Assembly: GCA_033063855.1 (NCBI GenBank)
Contig: CP093829.1
Span: 320,243-384,242, forward strand
Source: Smittia aterrima
Lineage: Eukaryota; Arthropoda; Insecta; Diptera; Chironomidae
Reading direction: 5' to 3'
Length of the DNA: 64,000 bases
Shown: in pieces, positions 37,201 through 48,673 of the stretch
Numbering within the stretch: position 1 is the stretch's first letter
Layout: each line of letters starts with the position of its first letter
The notes under the pieces: generated by a model
What the model saw: the letters and a program-made list of their open reading frames with translations, nothing else
Told to the model about the DNA's origin: nothing
Database searches by the model: none
Position numbers and translations under genes: made by a program

Positions 37201-40200
37201 CTCGAAGATCGTTCTCCTTCGGATGCTCCAATTTTATCTGCAGCAAGCTGATGTCCTTGAAGTCACGAACAACTTTTACTCGTTCCGTTTTGATGCAAAT
37301 TGTCCATCAATCTTAAGCGAATATGAATGTGAGCATGCGCCAAACTGATTCGGAAATCCCAAATCGGAATTTTCATAGACGATCGCATATGATCCCGAGA
37401 TCTATGTCCGTCCTTGAATTCCGCTCACATATTTATCCAACTATTGAATCAAAATAAAAAGCGGAAAATGTTTTTCGAACTAATCAACATTCTCAATCCA
37501 TAGAATGAATTTTAAAAATTGTTAAATGAGATAACCTGTTAACGCCTTGCTCGAAAGCGTTAAATATTTTTGTAGAAGCTTCTAATCGATGTAAATTGAT
37601 TCAATTATCTTATCGCCTACATCATCGCATTCATATTATCTGAGTTTATTTTCTCTCGTTCGTTAAACCCTTTTCTGAGTAACGAGAAAGCAAAACAAGC
37701 TTGTACAAGGCTTCAAAAGAAGCCAAATCAATGGTCTCCAGTTATTTTGCGTCTACACGATTTGTCGACAATCGAAAACTCTCTGGAACATCTCTCCATT
37801 GAATAATTGACTTAAAGAAAAAAGTAGCTCGCATCGAATGATCCACTCGCTCCTCCAATCGCAATCGCAGCCAGCTCGTATGATGCAAATAACGGGAAGC
37901 TTCAAATTTTAGCAACCAGTCACTCACTCGTCGCATAAAGCAAATATGAGAAGAAGAAATCGTAATATTTAAGTACTGAGTAGTTGAAGGGAAAGTCATC
38001 AAAGTAATTACGATGCACATCGTTCGTTTTCAGTTTCATATGGTGGCGTCATTATCATGATAAAATTAAAGCAAGTGCAAAGAAACAAAAGACTCTAGAG
38101 AAAGAAACGTTTGTCTGTCGACTAATGATGGCGATCATGCCATTGCTAACGACGACTCGCGATTGGCTTGCCAATGTACTTCACTGTGTTTCTATCTCAC
38201 CCGATAATCGGGCCATGTGGAGCACACGTGAAGGTCGAACATCTGATTTGATAAAACTAATGATTCACAATCCTCATTGTGATTTAGGACTTAGAACAAC
38301 GCATTATGAAGCTTGGAATTTAACGATGATCTTTAAGTTTATAGCAGCTTGACTTCTATAACGATTTTAAATCACAATGTAGTAGGACTTTGACTTTAAG
38401 TAACTCGCTTCGTGACTAATTAAAAGTCAAATCGATGTGTAAGTACGAGCAGGAAGTAATTTGTGTCTCGAGATTTATCCGCGACAAGCTTTTCCCAATC
38501 AACTTTTCCCCCCTGTTGCCAGGCTTTCACCTTCACGAGGTCTCTTTTAGTCACGATCAAGATAAATTAGAAGAATATCTGAATTGATATCGGAAAATTC
38601 GCTTGAACTTGAACGAAAATTGAGAATTCTAAATATATCTGGCACGAAGCTGTTTCGTTTATCACGTCGGTTAAACTAATAAGAGCAAAGCCAATTCGCG
38701 TAGTGACACTCACTTTTTGAAAATAAAAACAAAACAGCTCTGCAAAGCCGCCTGATAAGATAGCGAAGGCGTTAAGTCTGAATCACAGACACGGAACTTC
38801 TAATGATTGCGCTATCAGTTAATTTGACCATTTTCATGTGCCACGCTTCTCGCTAATGCATTGATAAGAAAATTTGTCGAGACGGTGTAAGTCATCAGAC
38901 GATTGATCAATGTACAAAGTCAGCTGATGCTTCAATTCACATAAATTAGAGCAGACAGATCGAAATGGAATTCCCGGACTCAGCACTCTAGACTCGAACT
39001 TTGTTTTCAGTTTGAATCACGCCTCCATGAATCGAATGTTCGTTGAGATCTGAACAAAGTCTCAGAGCTTCTTAAAAATAAAATTGATAATTGCCGTGGC
39101 AACAAGTGTTTCTAATCGATCATGACATTGAATGATAGCTTTTCTTCGGGCAAATAAAGTCTGTTTCAATAATAAAATAATATTTTCAAAACGAGCTCTT
39201 GCTAAAAGACAATTCCAAATACAAACAGTTATTGCAAGATAAGGCAATTCCTTATTCTACAATCAAGGGGGCTCGTTGCAATGAATAACAAATGACTGTA
39301 AGCAAGTTCTTGAAAATTAGTTCATCTTTGCTAGAGAGCTAATTAATCAAATATTAATATTTGTTGTCCCGAAAAACTTTCTTGAAATTTGCTGAAAAAA
39401 AAAAATAACAAAAGTTTTTGTCTCTTTTCCAGATGTTTCCAATATTTATTCTTCAAATTCAAACAGCAAGTCTTAATTACTGTTTTGCTAACGTTCTCTC
39501 ACATCAAATCCTTTTATGATGTTCTATTTATTTTTGTAGTAAACTGGTTTTGTTTGTAGCAAATTAAAATCACTTCCTAATAACACAATTTGTTTTGTTG
39601 TTTTCATCATCTATGCATTGACGCAATTTTCTTCGGTTGTTTTAGGTTTGGAAAATTATTATTTTTAGATTTACAAATAAAAGAGACCGCTGCCATCTCT
39701 GAGCGTTTTTCATCGTGTTTATCAATTTAAAGTTTAATGTGTGTCTCGTGATGAAGACGAGCGAAAAACTCGCGTTCCCAAGCAAAGCGTTTGAAGTTCT
39801 CAAAACTGTTTTTATCCTTTAGCCTTCCTTAAAATTACTTTTTTAAACTTTTATTTGTGTCCCTGTCCTGATTGTTTAGTTGTTTTCTCACTTATTAATT
39901 GAAGCTTGGGTATCGTGTGTTCGTTCGCTTCGTAAACATCACGTCGTACGTACATAGATGAAGTTCGTTGTTGTTGGATGTTTATTTATTTGCACGAGGC
40001 AATCAACAAAATCTTCTTCTCACTCGCTCGCATGAACTAAGGACACGAACTTAAAATCCATCTAACTTCCTTTAACAAGGATCCATAGCTTAATCATTCC
40101 ACAACTCTTAACACAAATTTATCATCACATTAAATCTATTTTACTTTCCCTCGCGTGCAGTCGTTGTGTCCGTCGATTTGAGTGTGAATTCATTCGAATG

Positions 40201-41458
40201 AATTCAAACGCGAGGATCAAGTAAATCGCAGGAGAAAGCTTTCTTAATTAATATTTTTGGAGCAGCGCGACAAGCGGCTCTGGACAGACAACGAGTGAAG
40301 CTTTCTCAAGCCAATTTGTAATTTCGTTTTGTATCGCAATCTTCAAACTCATTCCAATAATTATCAATTTAAGCTCTCGCGTCCTTGTTTTCGTTCGTTG
40401 CACAATCGAGACGAGTGATTATCATCCAACAACTTATAGACAGAAAGTTTTTCTTCTCTCGCGGATTTCTCGTGAACAACTTCATTGAATTTTCCGCGAT
40501 AAAATTCAAGAGTTGGCACAAGTCTTTCAAGTCTTTATTCACAATCGCGCGTACATTAAAACTGTTTCCTTGAGAGTTTTCGCGAATGTTTTCATTTTTA
40601 TGTTAAGATGTTTATCCATTACATTCATTTTCAATCGGGCTTGCGTTTAAAATGCTTTTGACAAAATTTCTTTTTTTCTTTCCTCAGGATTTAACAATTT
40701 TCCATCGACTTAAGAGCCTCTAATCCCCGCATGTGTCAATTTAAATTTAGTTTGTTGGAAACATAATCGCAGCCCTAAAAGTTTTTCAATGAGGAAAGTA
40801 TGAATCGATCTTATGGAACTTAAATTAGAGCGGGGTGATCGATCTTGATTAACTGACATGCCTAATTAATGAATTCGTTCCTGAACGCGTTATTTTCTTT
40901 TTCGACTTGGTTTCTAAACTTCTATGTTTCTTTCATATTCATGGACTGCAAAGTTTAAGACACTAATTTTAGTCGACTGTTTGTTTCTGCTTCTCACATG
41001 CGATGATTATCATGACTTGCATATTTTTCTAAGTTTCTTCTCTTTTGATAAAATTTCACGTTTTCTTGCTTAATTTTCTGATAATTCAATACTAATTTCT
41101 GATTCTATTTCCCATACTCTTCCCAAAAAACAACAAAAGTTAAATGTAATCATCAGAACCCTGCGGGAACTTAACGGTCGAGCATTCAAGATATTCTGAA
41201 CAAAATAAAGTTCAATTCAAGAGTTTCTTGTGATCAACGTTCGCGTCGCGGTCGCCGGTTTTCAATTTTTTTCTTTTTAAATTTATGCTCTTCAACACGA
41301 ACCCCCAAGTGAATTCATAAAACAGAATGAAGAGAAATGTGTTTGTCGGCTTTTCGCTTTTCGGAGCGATGGAAAATTGTTTAAAAATTAATTGTGTGGC
41401 TTAAAACTAAATTTTCATCATCGAGAAATGGTGACGAGCTGTTTGTGAATCCACGAAG
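28299..41458. other. 13-kb gene-free stretch
   Basis: The first ~0.5 kb is the 3' UTR of the MID1IP1-like gene (AATAAA at 28621 and about 28818). Beyond that I find no exon with family likeness, no tRNA and no transposon. The longest open frame (34141-34530, plus, 129 codons) is Arg/Ile/Leu-rich and looks random. Three perfect CRE octamers are clustered at 31939-32542. The right end holds the 3' UTR of the minus-strand trailer hitch gene. Confidence 0.5.
31838..32542. promoter_or_regulatory. Cluster of CRE/ATF sites
   Basis: TGACGTCA occurs at 31939-31946 (within the 10-bp palindrome TTGACGTCAA), 32028-32035 and 32535-32542; a related TTACGTCA lies near 31838. Three perfect octamers in about 600 bases is far above chance in AT-rich DNA. 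They lie in the gene-free stretch, so a distal enhancer bound by CREB/ATF-class bZIP proteins is a possibility. Confidence 0.35.
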
Positions 41459-44156
41459 TTAGTTAGCAGCGACAACCGCTGCCATGGTTTGAGATTGCTG
41501 GCCATTGGAAGCTGGAGCATTTGGGCGACCCTCGACAATATTTTGATTGCGGAGATTGCGCACGGGGCGATAGTTTTGATTTCCACCGCGATAACCGCCT
41601 GGTCTTGGACCTCGATTATACGAGTTCTGGTAATATCCGCCACGTCCACGGAAGCTAAAAGTGAATCAAAACTTAGCACATTGAACAAATCTTGATAATG
41701 ACCTTAAACATACTTTCCACGTCGGTTGAACGTATACCCGAAAGTCTCGCTGTTAATTTTGCGTTCCTCACGCCAGTTCGTGCGCTGAGTTTTGCCCTTT
41801 GAGCGCTCGACGGCCTCACAGGAAATATTGTCAAAGAATGATTTGTTCTTGTCGTAGCCATTAGCGTCTTCGGGATCAGCACTTGTCTCGTTGCCTGAAT
41901 CATCCTTCTTTTCAACCTCTCCGTTAACCTTAAAGAAACAAAAAGTCATTCAAACCAGTCCTGAGTGTCATTATTTCAATTCCCAGACATTTAATTTGCA
42001 TTGGAAGGGAAAATTTTCTTTTCATAATTAAACTTAAAACCCTTCCCGATAATCATCTAATAGGAGACGAGAAAATTATAAAAGCCAATTCACCTGCTCG
42101 GTAGGTTGAGGTTCTTCAGTGGCTCGCACCTTTAACCTGGCCAAATTGGCACGCAATTCTTCAAACTTGCTGTTAGCTTCATCAAAATCGAACTCATTTT
42201 CAAACTTTAACGGTTTACGTTGAGTTTGTTGTCCATTCGTTGGCTTGTTGTTGTTGTTCTGGTTTTGATTCGGGGTTCCCTGGTTGGCATGCTGACGATA
42301 ATTCTGAAGGAGAATAAAATCGTTAAGCCACTGAGTTTAATAATATTTTGTGCGCGAACTTACATTCATGTGCATTGGTGGGCCACGCATTCTAGCGCTT
42401 CCTCCTTGGTTGTTTCCACGCATCTGATTGTTATTGTTACCGTTATAGTTATTATTACGATTGTTGTTGTAGCCACGTTGCTGCTGCTGCTGATGCTGGG
42501 GTTGTTGAGGATGATTATTCATTCCATTATTGTTGGGACGATTCTGAAATCATGACCGTTTCATTAGCGAAGAGTTTATAATCAAAACTAAAAAGCTTCT
42601 TACTCTGTATCCGCCCTTGTCTCCTCTCACTTCTTGCACCTCATTACGCCCCGAGTCGCGTCGTTCACGCGGTTGTTGTTGATTGTTATTTCGTTGTTGA
42701 TTATTTCTCGGTCCCTGACGAGAATTCTCCTTGTTGCCTGCTTGGTTATCACGCTGATTCTGATTTGCCTGATGGCCACGATCCGATACTGGAGACTTGC
42801 GCGACAAATTGGGAGTTCCAGATCGCGAGTCTAAGATATAATTGAAGAATAATTAAAATTTATACAAGAAACTACAATCAACATTAACTTAAAGCGAAAG
42901 CAACTTATCGAAATAATTAGTTTTAAACTTAACTAAACCTAAACGAAATGATACTGAGTGTCAAAATAATTTAGAATGAACGGACGCTGCTGCTGCTCGG
43001 CATGCTGAATTGTATTGATAAGCCAATGGTGGAGGGTAGAGATATGAAGAGCAAGAAGCGAACTCATGCGAATATCGAAAAGATAAATAATTAAGCGCAA
43101 TAACTTAGAAAAAGAAACAGGGAGAGAGAGAGAGCGAGACAATGAGTTGCACACCTTGGCTTTTGTTGCTTTGCTTTCGGGTTGTCGTCTTCGACTTGTC
43201 CATGGACGTCACATCAATACCATTCGATAACTCACTTGATTTCTTATTCTTTTGCCCAGAAGCAGGAGCTAAATTTTTTTTGCTGGTTTTACCTTGTTGC
43301 TGTTGAATTGGCGACTGCGACTGTTGCTCTTGAGCCTGCTGGTTTTGCTTCATTACAGCTGCAACTTGACCAAGAGACGACATGTTTCCACTTTGCAGGC
43401 CGAATGCATTAAACTGACTCATTGGCGAGCCTTGCATCGGTGGGAATTGATTTCCCGTGTTACCAGCAAAAGATGGCTGGTGCTGCGGCAGATGCATTTG
43501 CATAATGGCCGGATCGTTGGGAATGGCGACGCTGTTCACCACGCGGATGTCCTTAATGTCGGAGCCGCGGAACAGGATGTAGTCATAAACAGTCGGTTGA
43601 GGCATGATCGGATAGGAGGTATCGCGATCTTCAGTTCCGAATGATCTCACTGAAAGAAGGTAGAAAAAAAGACAAAGCTTTTACTTATCATTTCACATGG
43701 AGGGAGTTTTCTCGTAGTCTCTATGATAAGGTTCACAAATTGCGGCTTGGTTTACAAACACCGTCGATGCAAATTTACATGTGTGTGAGAAAGCGCTCGC
43801 TCCATTTTACGTCGCGTTCTTTTCACTTTTTTGCTGCTTTCGCCAAACAAAGGGAAGCTCTTCTATACACACACTTTGTACAGTTGTAGATCTGTTTTTT
43901 TTTGTTTAGCCCGAGACCGTTTATGCAGTGATAATGAACCTTTTTCAGAGGACAAAAGGGCGCTCGGACCATCGAAAACACTCGACGAGAACACGAGGAT
44001 TTTTTTTTACGTAAATTTGCGAAACTTTTACTCACCACTTGCTAATGCGATTGTACATTCGGTCGGATCCACCGTAAACAGCCGTCCCTCGTAGCGAATA
44101 TCAGCCTTCGAAATGAGGCTGATCTTTGAGCCTAGCTCAGGCATCCCTGCACTCAT
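41459..44156 (-). CDS. tral: Trailer hitch / LSM14 family RNP protein
   Basis: Minus-strand exons 5' to 3': 44036-44156, 43155-43649, 42604-42830, 42364-42543, 42094-42303, 41714-41928, 41459-41654; all GT-AG, in frame, 547 residues. The N-terminus (MSAGMPELGSKISLISKAD) is an LSm14 domain of ~80 residues. A Gln/Asn-rich and Lys/Ser-rich middle follows, including polyQ and NNNN runs. Then come the FDF box (KFENEFDFDEANSKFEEL), FFD box (KNKSFFDNISCE), TFG box (INSETFGYTFN) and an RGG/GYR-rich tail. The family binds the DEAD helicase Me31B/DDX6 through the FDF-TFG part and represses translation in P-bodies and germ granules; in flies it is needed for secretory traffic of oocyte mRNAs. It is head-to-head with Uev1A, 653 bases apart. 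Confidence 0.95.
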
Positions 44157-44809
44157 TGTGTCTTACAAACTTTCGCTACTTTTTATTCCAATAAAGTGAG
44201 CGCTTAATGCTTCTCCAATTCCTTCAATCTGCGATGATATCGTAGCTTCTAAAGTGAAAATCCGAGTTGGAAAAATGGGGGAAAAAAGAAAGTCATTAGA
44301 AAAAAATTTAGCGCATTTCTGATTGACGGGACGCAATTCTTAAAAATCGAATTTTTGGAAGAAATTCATCAAATTGCACAAAACGAGCACCTCGCTGTAG
44401 TAGATCGAAGTGTTACGAATGAATTTCAACCACTTTAAGAAACTTCTGATGCGTAATTACGTTGTAATTAAATTTTTTTGAGAACAACTTACAAATGGCT
44501 ACAAAATGTGTCGATGGAAATTGAATGCCCTCTGCTGGTGGATCTGGAAAGTCGATGAAATCGCAGAAAACTGCGCTATCTAGTGAGCTTGTGAAACTTT
44601 GTTCGCAAATCCGAAGGTTCGAAAATTGTTTTTGTCTACGTAATTTACGAATTGAGCCCTTTTGCTGTTCGAATCCAAATTTCGCTTTTTGTAATTCAAA
44701 GTCAGCGGTATCGTCCTAACTGCATTTTCCTCGCTTGAAGTGTATTTAAGCAATTGATTTGTGCAGAGCGGCATTGTGTGAGTTTTAGAAAGACAGAAAA
44801 CTAAAGAAT
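44157..44809. promoter_or_regulatory. Shared upstream region of tral and Uev1A
   Basis: 653 bases between two divergent start codons. No TATA box stands at a fitting distance on either side, as expected for broadly expressed genes. A chance 64-codon frame (44525-44719) starts inside it. Confidence 0.5.
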
Positions 44810-45631
44810 ATGGCTGGAGTAGGTAAGAGATTGTCGATTGAATTTTTTTTTTCCTTCCCAAATCACATTTTTTTCTTGTTTGCGATCGTAAATCGTTCAA
44901 TGAACTGCGTATCTAGATATTTCAGTCACAAAACATGTAAAATTTGATAGTTGGTGCTGAAATTTAGACTTTTTCAAAGTACGCAATGATCTGCAAGTCA
45001 ATGAAGAAAATTCCAAAGAAAAAAAAAATCTGATTCGAATTGAATATCGGCTAATTAAATTGCTCTTTGTTTTCTCCGTCTCGTCTGCCGGTTCAGTGGT
45101 TCCGCGAAACTTTCGCTTGCTCGAAGAGCTTGAAGCCGGACAGAAAGGCGTTGGCGATGGAACAATCTCATGGGGTCTCGAGAACGATGATGACATGACG
45201 TTGACTCATTGGACTGGAATGATCATTGGACCTCCACGCGTAAGCAGAGCTTATGAGGTCATCAAAGAAGGAAACTAATCTATTTTGTTTTTTTCAGACG
45301 CCATACGAAAACAGAATATATTCGCTTAAAGTAGAATGCGGCAATCGCTATCCCGATGATCCACCGACACTGAAGTTTCTTTCCAAAATCAATATTAGTT
45401 GCATAAACAGTCAGAACGGCGTGGTAAGTTGTCACCTTATACCTTTGAGCTTCATCTTTCATTTGTTTTTCACTTTCCTCAAATAAAAAGGTCGATGTCA
45501 GATTAGTTCCGATGCTTGCTCGATGGAATCGAGAGTATACAATCAAGTCGACACTGCAAGAGATCCGAAGAATCATGACTCTGAAGGATAATTTAAAGCT
45601 GACACAGCCACCAGAGGGATCGTGCTTCTAA
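44810..45631 (+). CDS. Uev1A: Ubiquitin-conjugating enzyme variant, UBE2V/Uev1A
   Basis: Exons: 44810-44822 (13 nt, MAGV), 45097-45239, 45298-45423, 45491-45631; in frame, 140 residues, the usual size for UBE2V. Blocks typical of the family: VPRNFRLLEELEAGQKG, GTISWGLENDDDMTLTHW, GMIIGPPRTPYENRIYSL, YPDDPPTLKF, and the C-terminal LKLTQPPEGSCF. It has the UBC fold but no catalytic Cys at the active-site position. Such proteins pair with Ubc13 (bendless in flies) to build Lys63-linked ubiquitin chains in innate immune signalling, JNK signalling and DNA damage tolerance. The tiny first exon was placed by its ATG, GTAAGA donor and phase. AATAAA at 46174 is a candidate signal. Confidence 0.95.
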
Positions 45632-46503
45632 GTCAGCTCGACCGTCACTGCAGTCTTGAAATATGAATCGCAAAAAAAAAACATTACACATCGCTAAAGA
45701 GAAGAGAAATACGAAGAGAAAATTAACTAATCGCGCTAATTTAGAATTTAATCACCACCCTAGAGTTGATTTCTTTTCAAGACACCGAAAAGTGGTGTCC
45801 CCCAAGCAAGTCCTCATCATTTTTATCATCAGAAGAATCGAAGAGAATATGAAACTTTTAGCGGAAAGGCACCTCGCGACTCCACATCCTTTATCTCTAA
45901 TTTTTCTTTAATTTCACTTCGCGGAGTCGCGTTTTATTTATTTTCAATTATACGAACGAACTTAATCTGAATATTCAGAATTTTTGATCTAGATATCTTC
46001 TTCCCCGTTTTCCTTTATATTACTCAAGTAAATTAAAGTTCGTTCGTTTCTTCTCTCATCTAATTCATCTTTTGTTTAATAATATTTTTTTTTGTTTCGA
46101 CATCGTCGGTTTGTAGTAGATGCCGACGGTAGTTTAAAAAAAAGAGGAGAAAATGTGAAGAAAACTTCTGCTTAATAAAAGAAAACTTATGGTAAAATTC
46201 AGATGATCTTTGATTGATTGGTGAAAGGTAACTGAAGTAGATTCTTAAAGAAAATTCCACCCAAAGATAGAATCAAATCAATTTTCCATCGTTAATTTAT
46301 TGTGTGAACATCAATTGATTTTTCTTTCTGTTTCATTTACACTAAAAAGTTCTCCGTCTCCTAATGTCGCACGAGGGTTTTCACTTGTCGCACCACGCAA
46401 AGAAGAAGAAAAGATTTGCAATATCCTTTTTAATTAATTTATAATTATATTTGTTTAACGGATGTGTCGCATCGTGCCCCGAGTGTGCATGCGTCTAACA
46501 AAT
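45632..46503. other. Convergent 3' regions of Uev1A and cytochrome c1
   Basis: It holds a plus-strand AATAAA at 46174 (Uev1A) and a minus-strand AATAAA at 46296-46301 (cytochrome c1, about 200 bases past its stop). The two 3' UTRs therefore nearly meet. An 82-codon frame at 45663-45911 is Lys/Arg-rich and looks random. Confidence 0.5.
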
Positions 46504-47969
46504 CTACTCTTTCTTAGATTTTGGATAGAAGGCAATCTTTCTTGTCTTCAAAGCTGACCATTTGTGACGTTTGATGTAGTAGGACAGCACAAGGAGGATT
46601 GAGAACATTCCAGCGGCCTTGATGACCATACGTTTACGGTCATCCCATTCTGGCTCTGATGCCCATTTCAAGAAAGTGGCTACGTCCTTGGACATTTGAC
46701 TGGCAGTCGGGGGTGTTCCATCCGAGTACTCCATTGCTTCATTGTACAAGGCTTGAGCCATACCAATAGCTCCTCCTGGGAAGTATGGGTTATAGTATTG
46801 GCCTTCTCTCAAGACGATTCCTGCTGGAGGTTCAGTGTAACCAGTCAATAAAGCGAAGATGTAATCTTCGCCTCCATGACGGGCAGAGCAGATCCAGCTA
46901 AGATCTGGAGGATAAGCTCCATTGTTCGCAGCACGAGCAGCTTCTTCGTTCGGGTATGGACTTGGGAAGTAATCGGAGAGTTTTCCCGGTCGCATAAAGT
47001 ACTCGCCAGCTTCATTTGGTCCATCTTTGACCATTGATTCTTCGGCTAAAAGTAAGAACAAGAAATTGTGTAATGAAATAAAATTCTTCTAATCAATGGA
47101 TTCTTACCTTCAGCCTTAGCTTCAGCTTCAGTGTGGCTAACACCGATAAGATTACGATAGGCGATGTATTTCATGGAGTGACAAGCAGCGCAAACTTGCT
47201 TGTAAACTTCATAACCACGGCGAATACTGGGAATGATAAGAGCTTAGCATCGACATATCTCAGTATTTTAGTTCTGACTTTTTACCTGGCATGATCGAGA
47301 GATGAAATGACTCCGCTGTGGCTCCATGGATTCGCGGGGGCATGGACTACAGCATCATTTGCATTCACAGATGTTTCAAGAGCGTACAACAAAGCACCAG
47401 CACCACCGATAGTAAGTCCAGCAACTGTCGCCCACTACAACAACAAACATACACAAAACTAAGTCATGTTAACCTCCAATGAAGAAACTTACGGTTCGTT
47501 GTCCTCGGCTCCAGGCTTTGGTCGATGTCGAGAATTTGTTGAGCTAAAATAAAATTAGAAATATTAAGCGTTAGGGTTTATATGCTTAACTTTCTTGACT
47601 TTCGTAGAGTTGACTGATTTTTTTTCGAATGTTGTTATGCAACCAAATTTAAAAAGTCCTCAAAAGCTTTAATCGCTTTTGCTGGCAGTTGAATTGAATT
47701 TATACTTCCAGAAAATGGTTGTACAACTCAAGAGACAGTAAATGAGACGAGTTCTAGTGGATCTATTGTGTTTATCACATCAAAGCAACAATCCAACGAG
47801 ACGAAAATTTTCATTTTTCACTTTTTACGAATTTTCTTTCCAAACTTTGAAGCAACTCCACCGAATTCATGATCAGGAGATGACAGTAAGCTAATGCTCA
47901 ATAATCTACCTGCTGCAACGTCTGTCCGTTCGCAGACTTTAGAAGAGATGAAGTTAATCTCAGAGCCAT
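46504..47969 (-). CDS. Cyt-c1: Cytochrome c1, haem subunit of respiratory complex III
   Basis: Minus-strand exons 5' to 3': 47910-47969, 47493-47543, 47286-47434, 47108-47226, 46504-47045; all in frame, 306 residues, the usual length. A Ser/Arg/Lys-rich presequence with no acidic residue (first ~37 residues) fits mitochondrial import. The haem site CAACH (99-103) sits in RRGYEVYKQVCAACHSMKYI. The Met ligand is in GGAIGMAQAL. The lone C-terminal membrane anchor is in MVIKAAGMFSILLVLSYYI, followed by a basic matrix tail ending KSKKE. It carries electrons from the Rieske protein to cytochrome c in the inner membrane. MAQAL replaces the MAPPIYNE-type sequence I recall from mammals. Its start lies 705 bases from the raptor start on the other strand. 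Confidence 0.96.
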
Positions 47970-48673
47970 TATTTTCACTTTCTGCTCAGCTCGTTCGTTA
48001 ATTCTGTGTTCTTTATCCGCTGTGCACTCGCCGCCGAATCGAGTGATGACTTTCGATGACTTCTGAAGGAAAGAAAGGAAGCTTTTTAGTTGAGAAAACC
48101 GGAAAGAAAACTTGTTAAAAATTACTTAAGTTTCGACTGAATTTCGACTGCCCAATTTTCTTAGACTGTCGAATACCCTTTGATTACTTCGGACAAAGCC
48201 CATTTTATTTAACAAAAAGAACTTGAGCATCAAGATTAGCGTTGTCTTAATTACGAGAGGGAGATAAAATTTCTAATAAAAATATAATTTATTAATTCTA
48301 TTTTAATTCATCCTTTCTGACATTTAAAATTGAGAAACAAAAATAAACTACAAAATTGCGCGGTATTTTGAAAAGCCGAAGGCTGAAATCAACTTGCGTT
48401 CGTTTTAGTTTCACTTCTTCAATCCAAAAGAGTTCGTTCGTTTTTAGAAATTACAACAAACCTCTAAAATTCTGGAAGTGCAAATATAAACAAACGAATT
48501 ACAAGTGTCAGCGCTTGACGAAAGAACTGTAAGCGGCATCGGAGGATTTCCGACGTGACTACTTTTAACCAAATTTTCATCTTCCCGTCAATGTGATACA
48601 TTTTAAGTCGTAAAAACCTAATCAAGAGATATTGGCTTAAAGAATGCGGGTTCGACGAGAAGGTGTTTTCAAG
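47970..48673. promoter_or_regulatory. Shared upstream region of cytochrome c1 and raptor
   Basis: About 0.7 kb between divergent starts, without a TATA box in a fitting place. No other gene is recognised. Confidence 0.5.
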
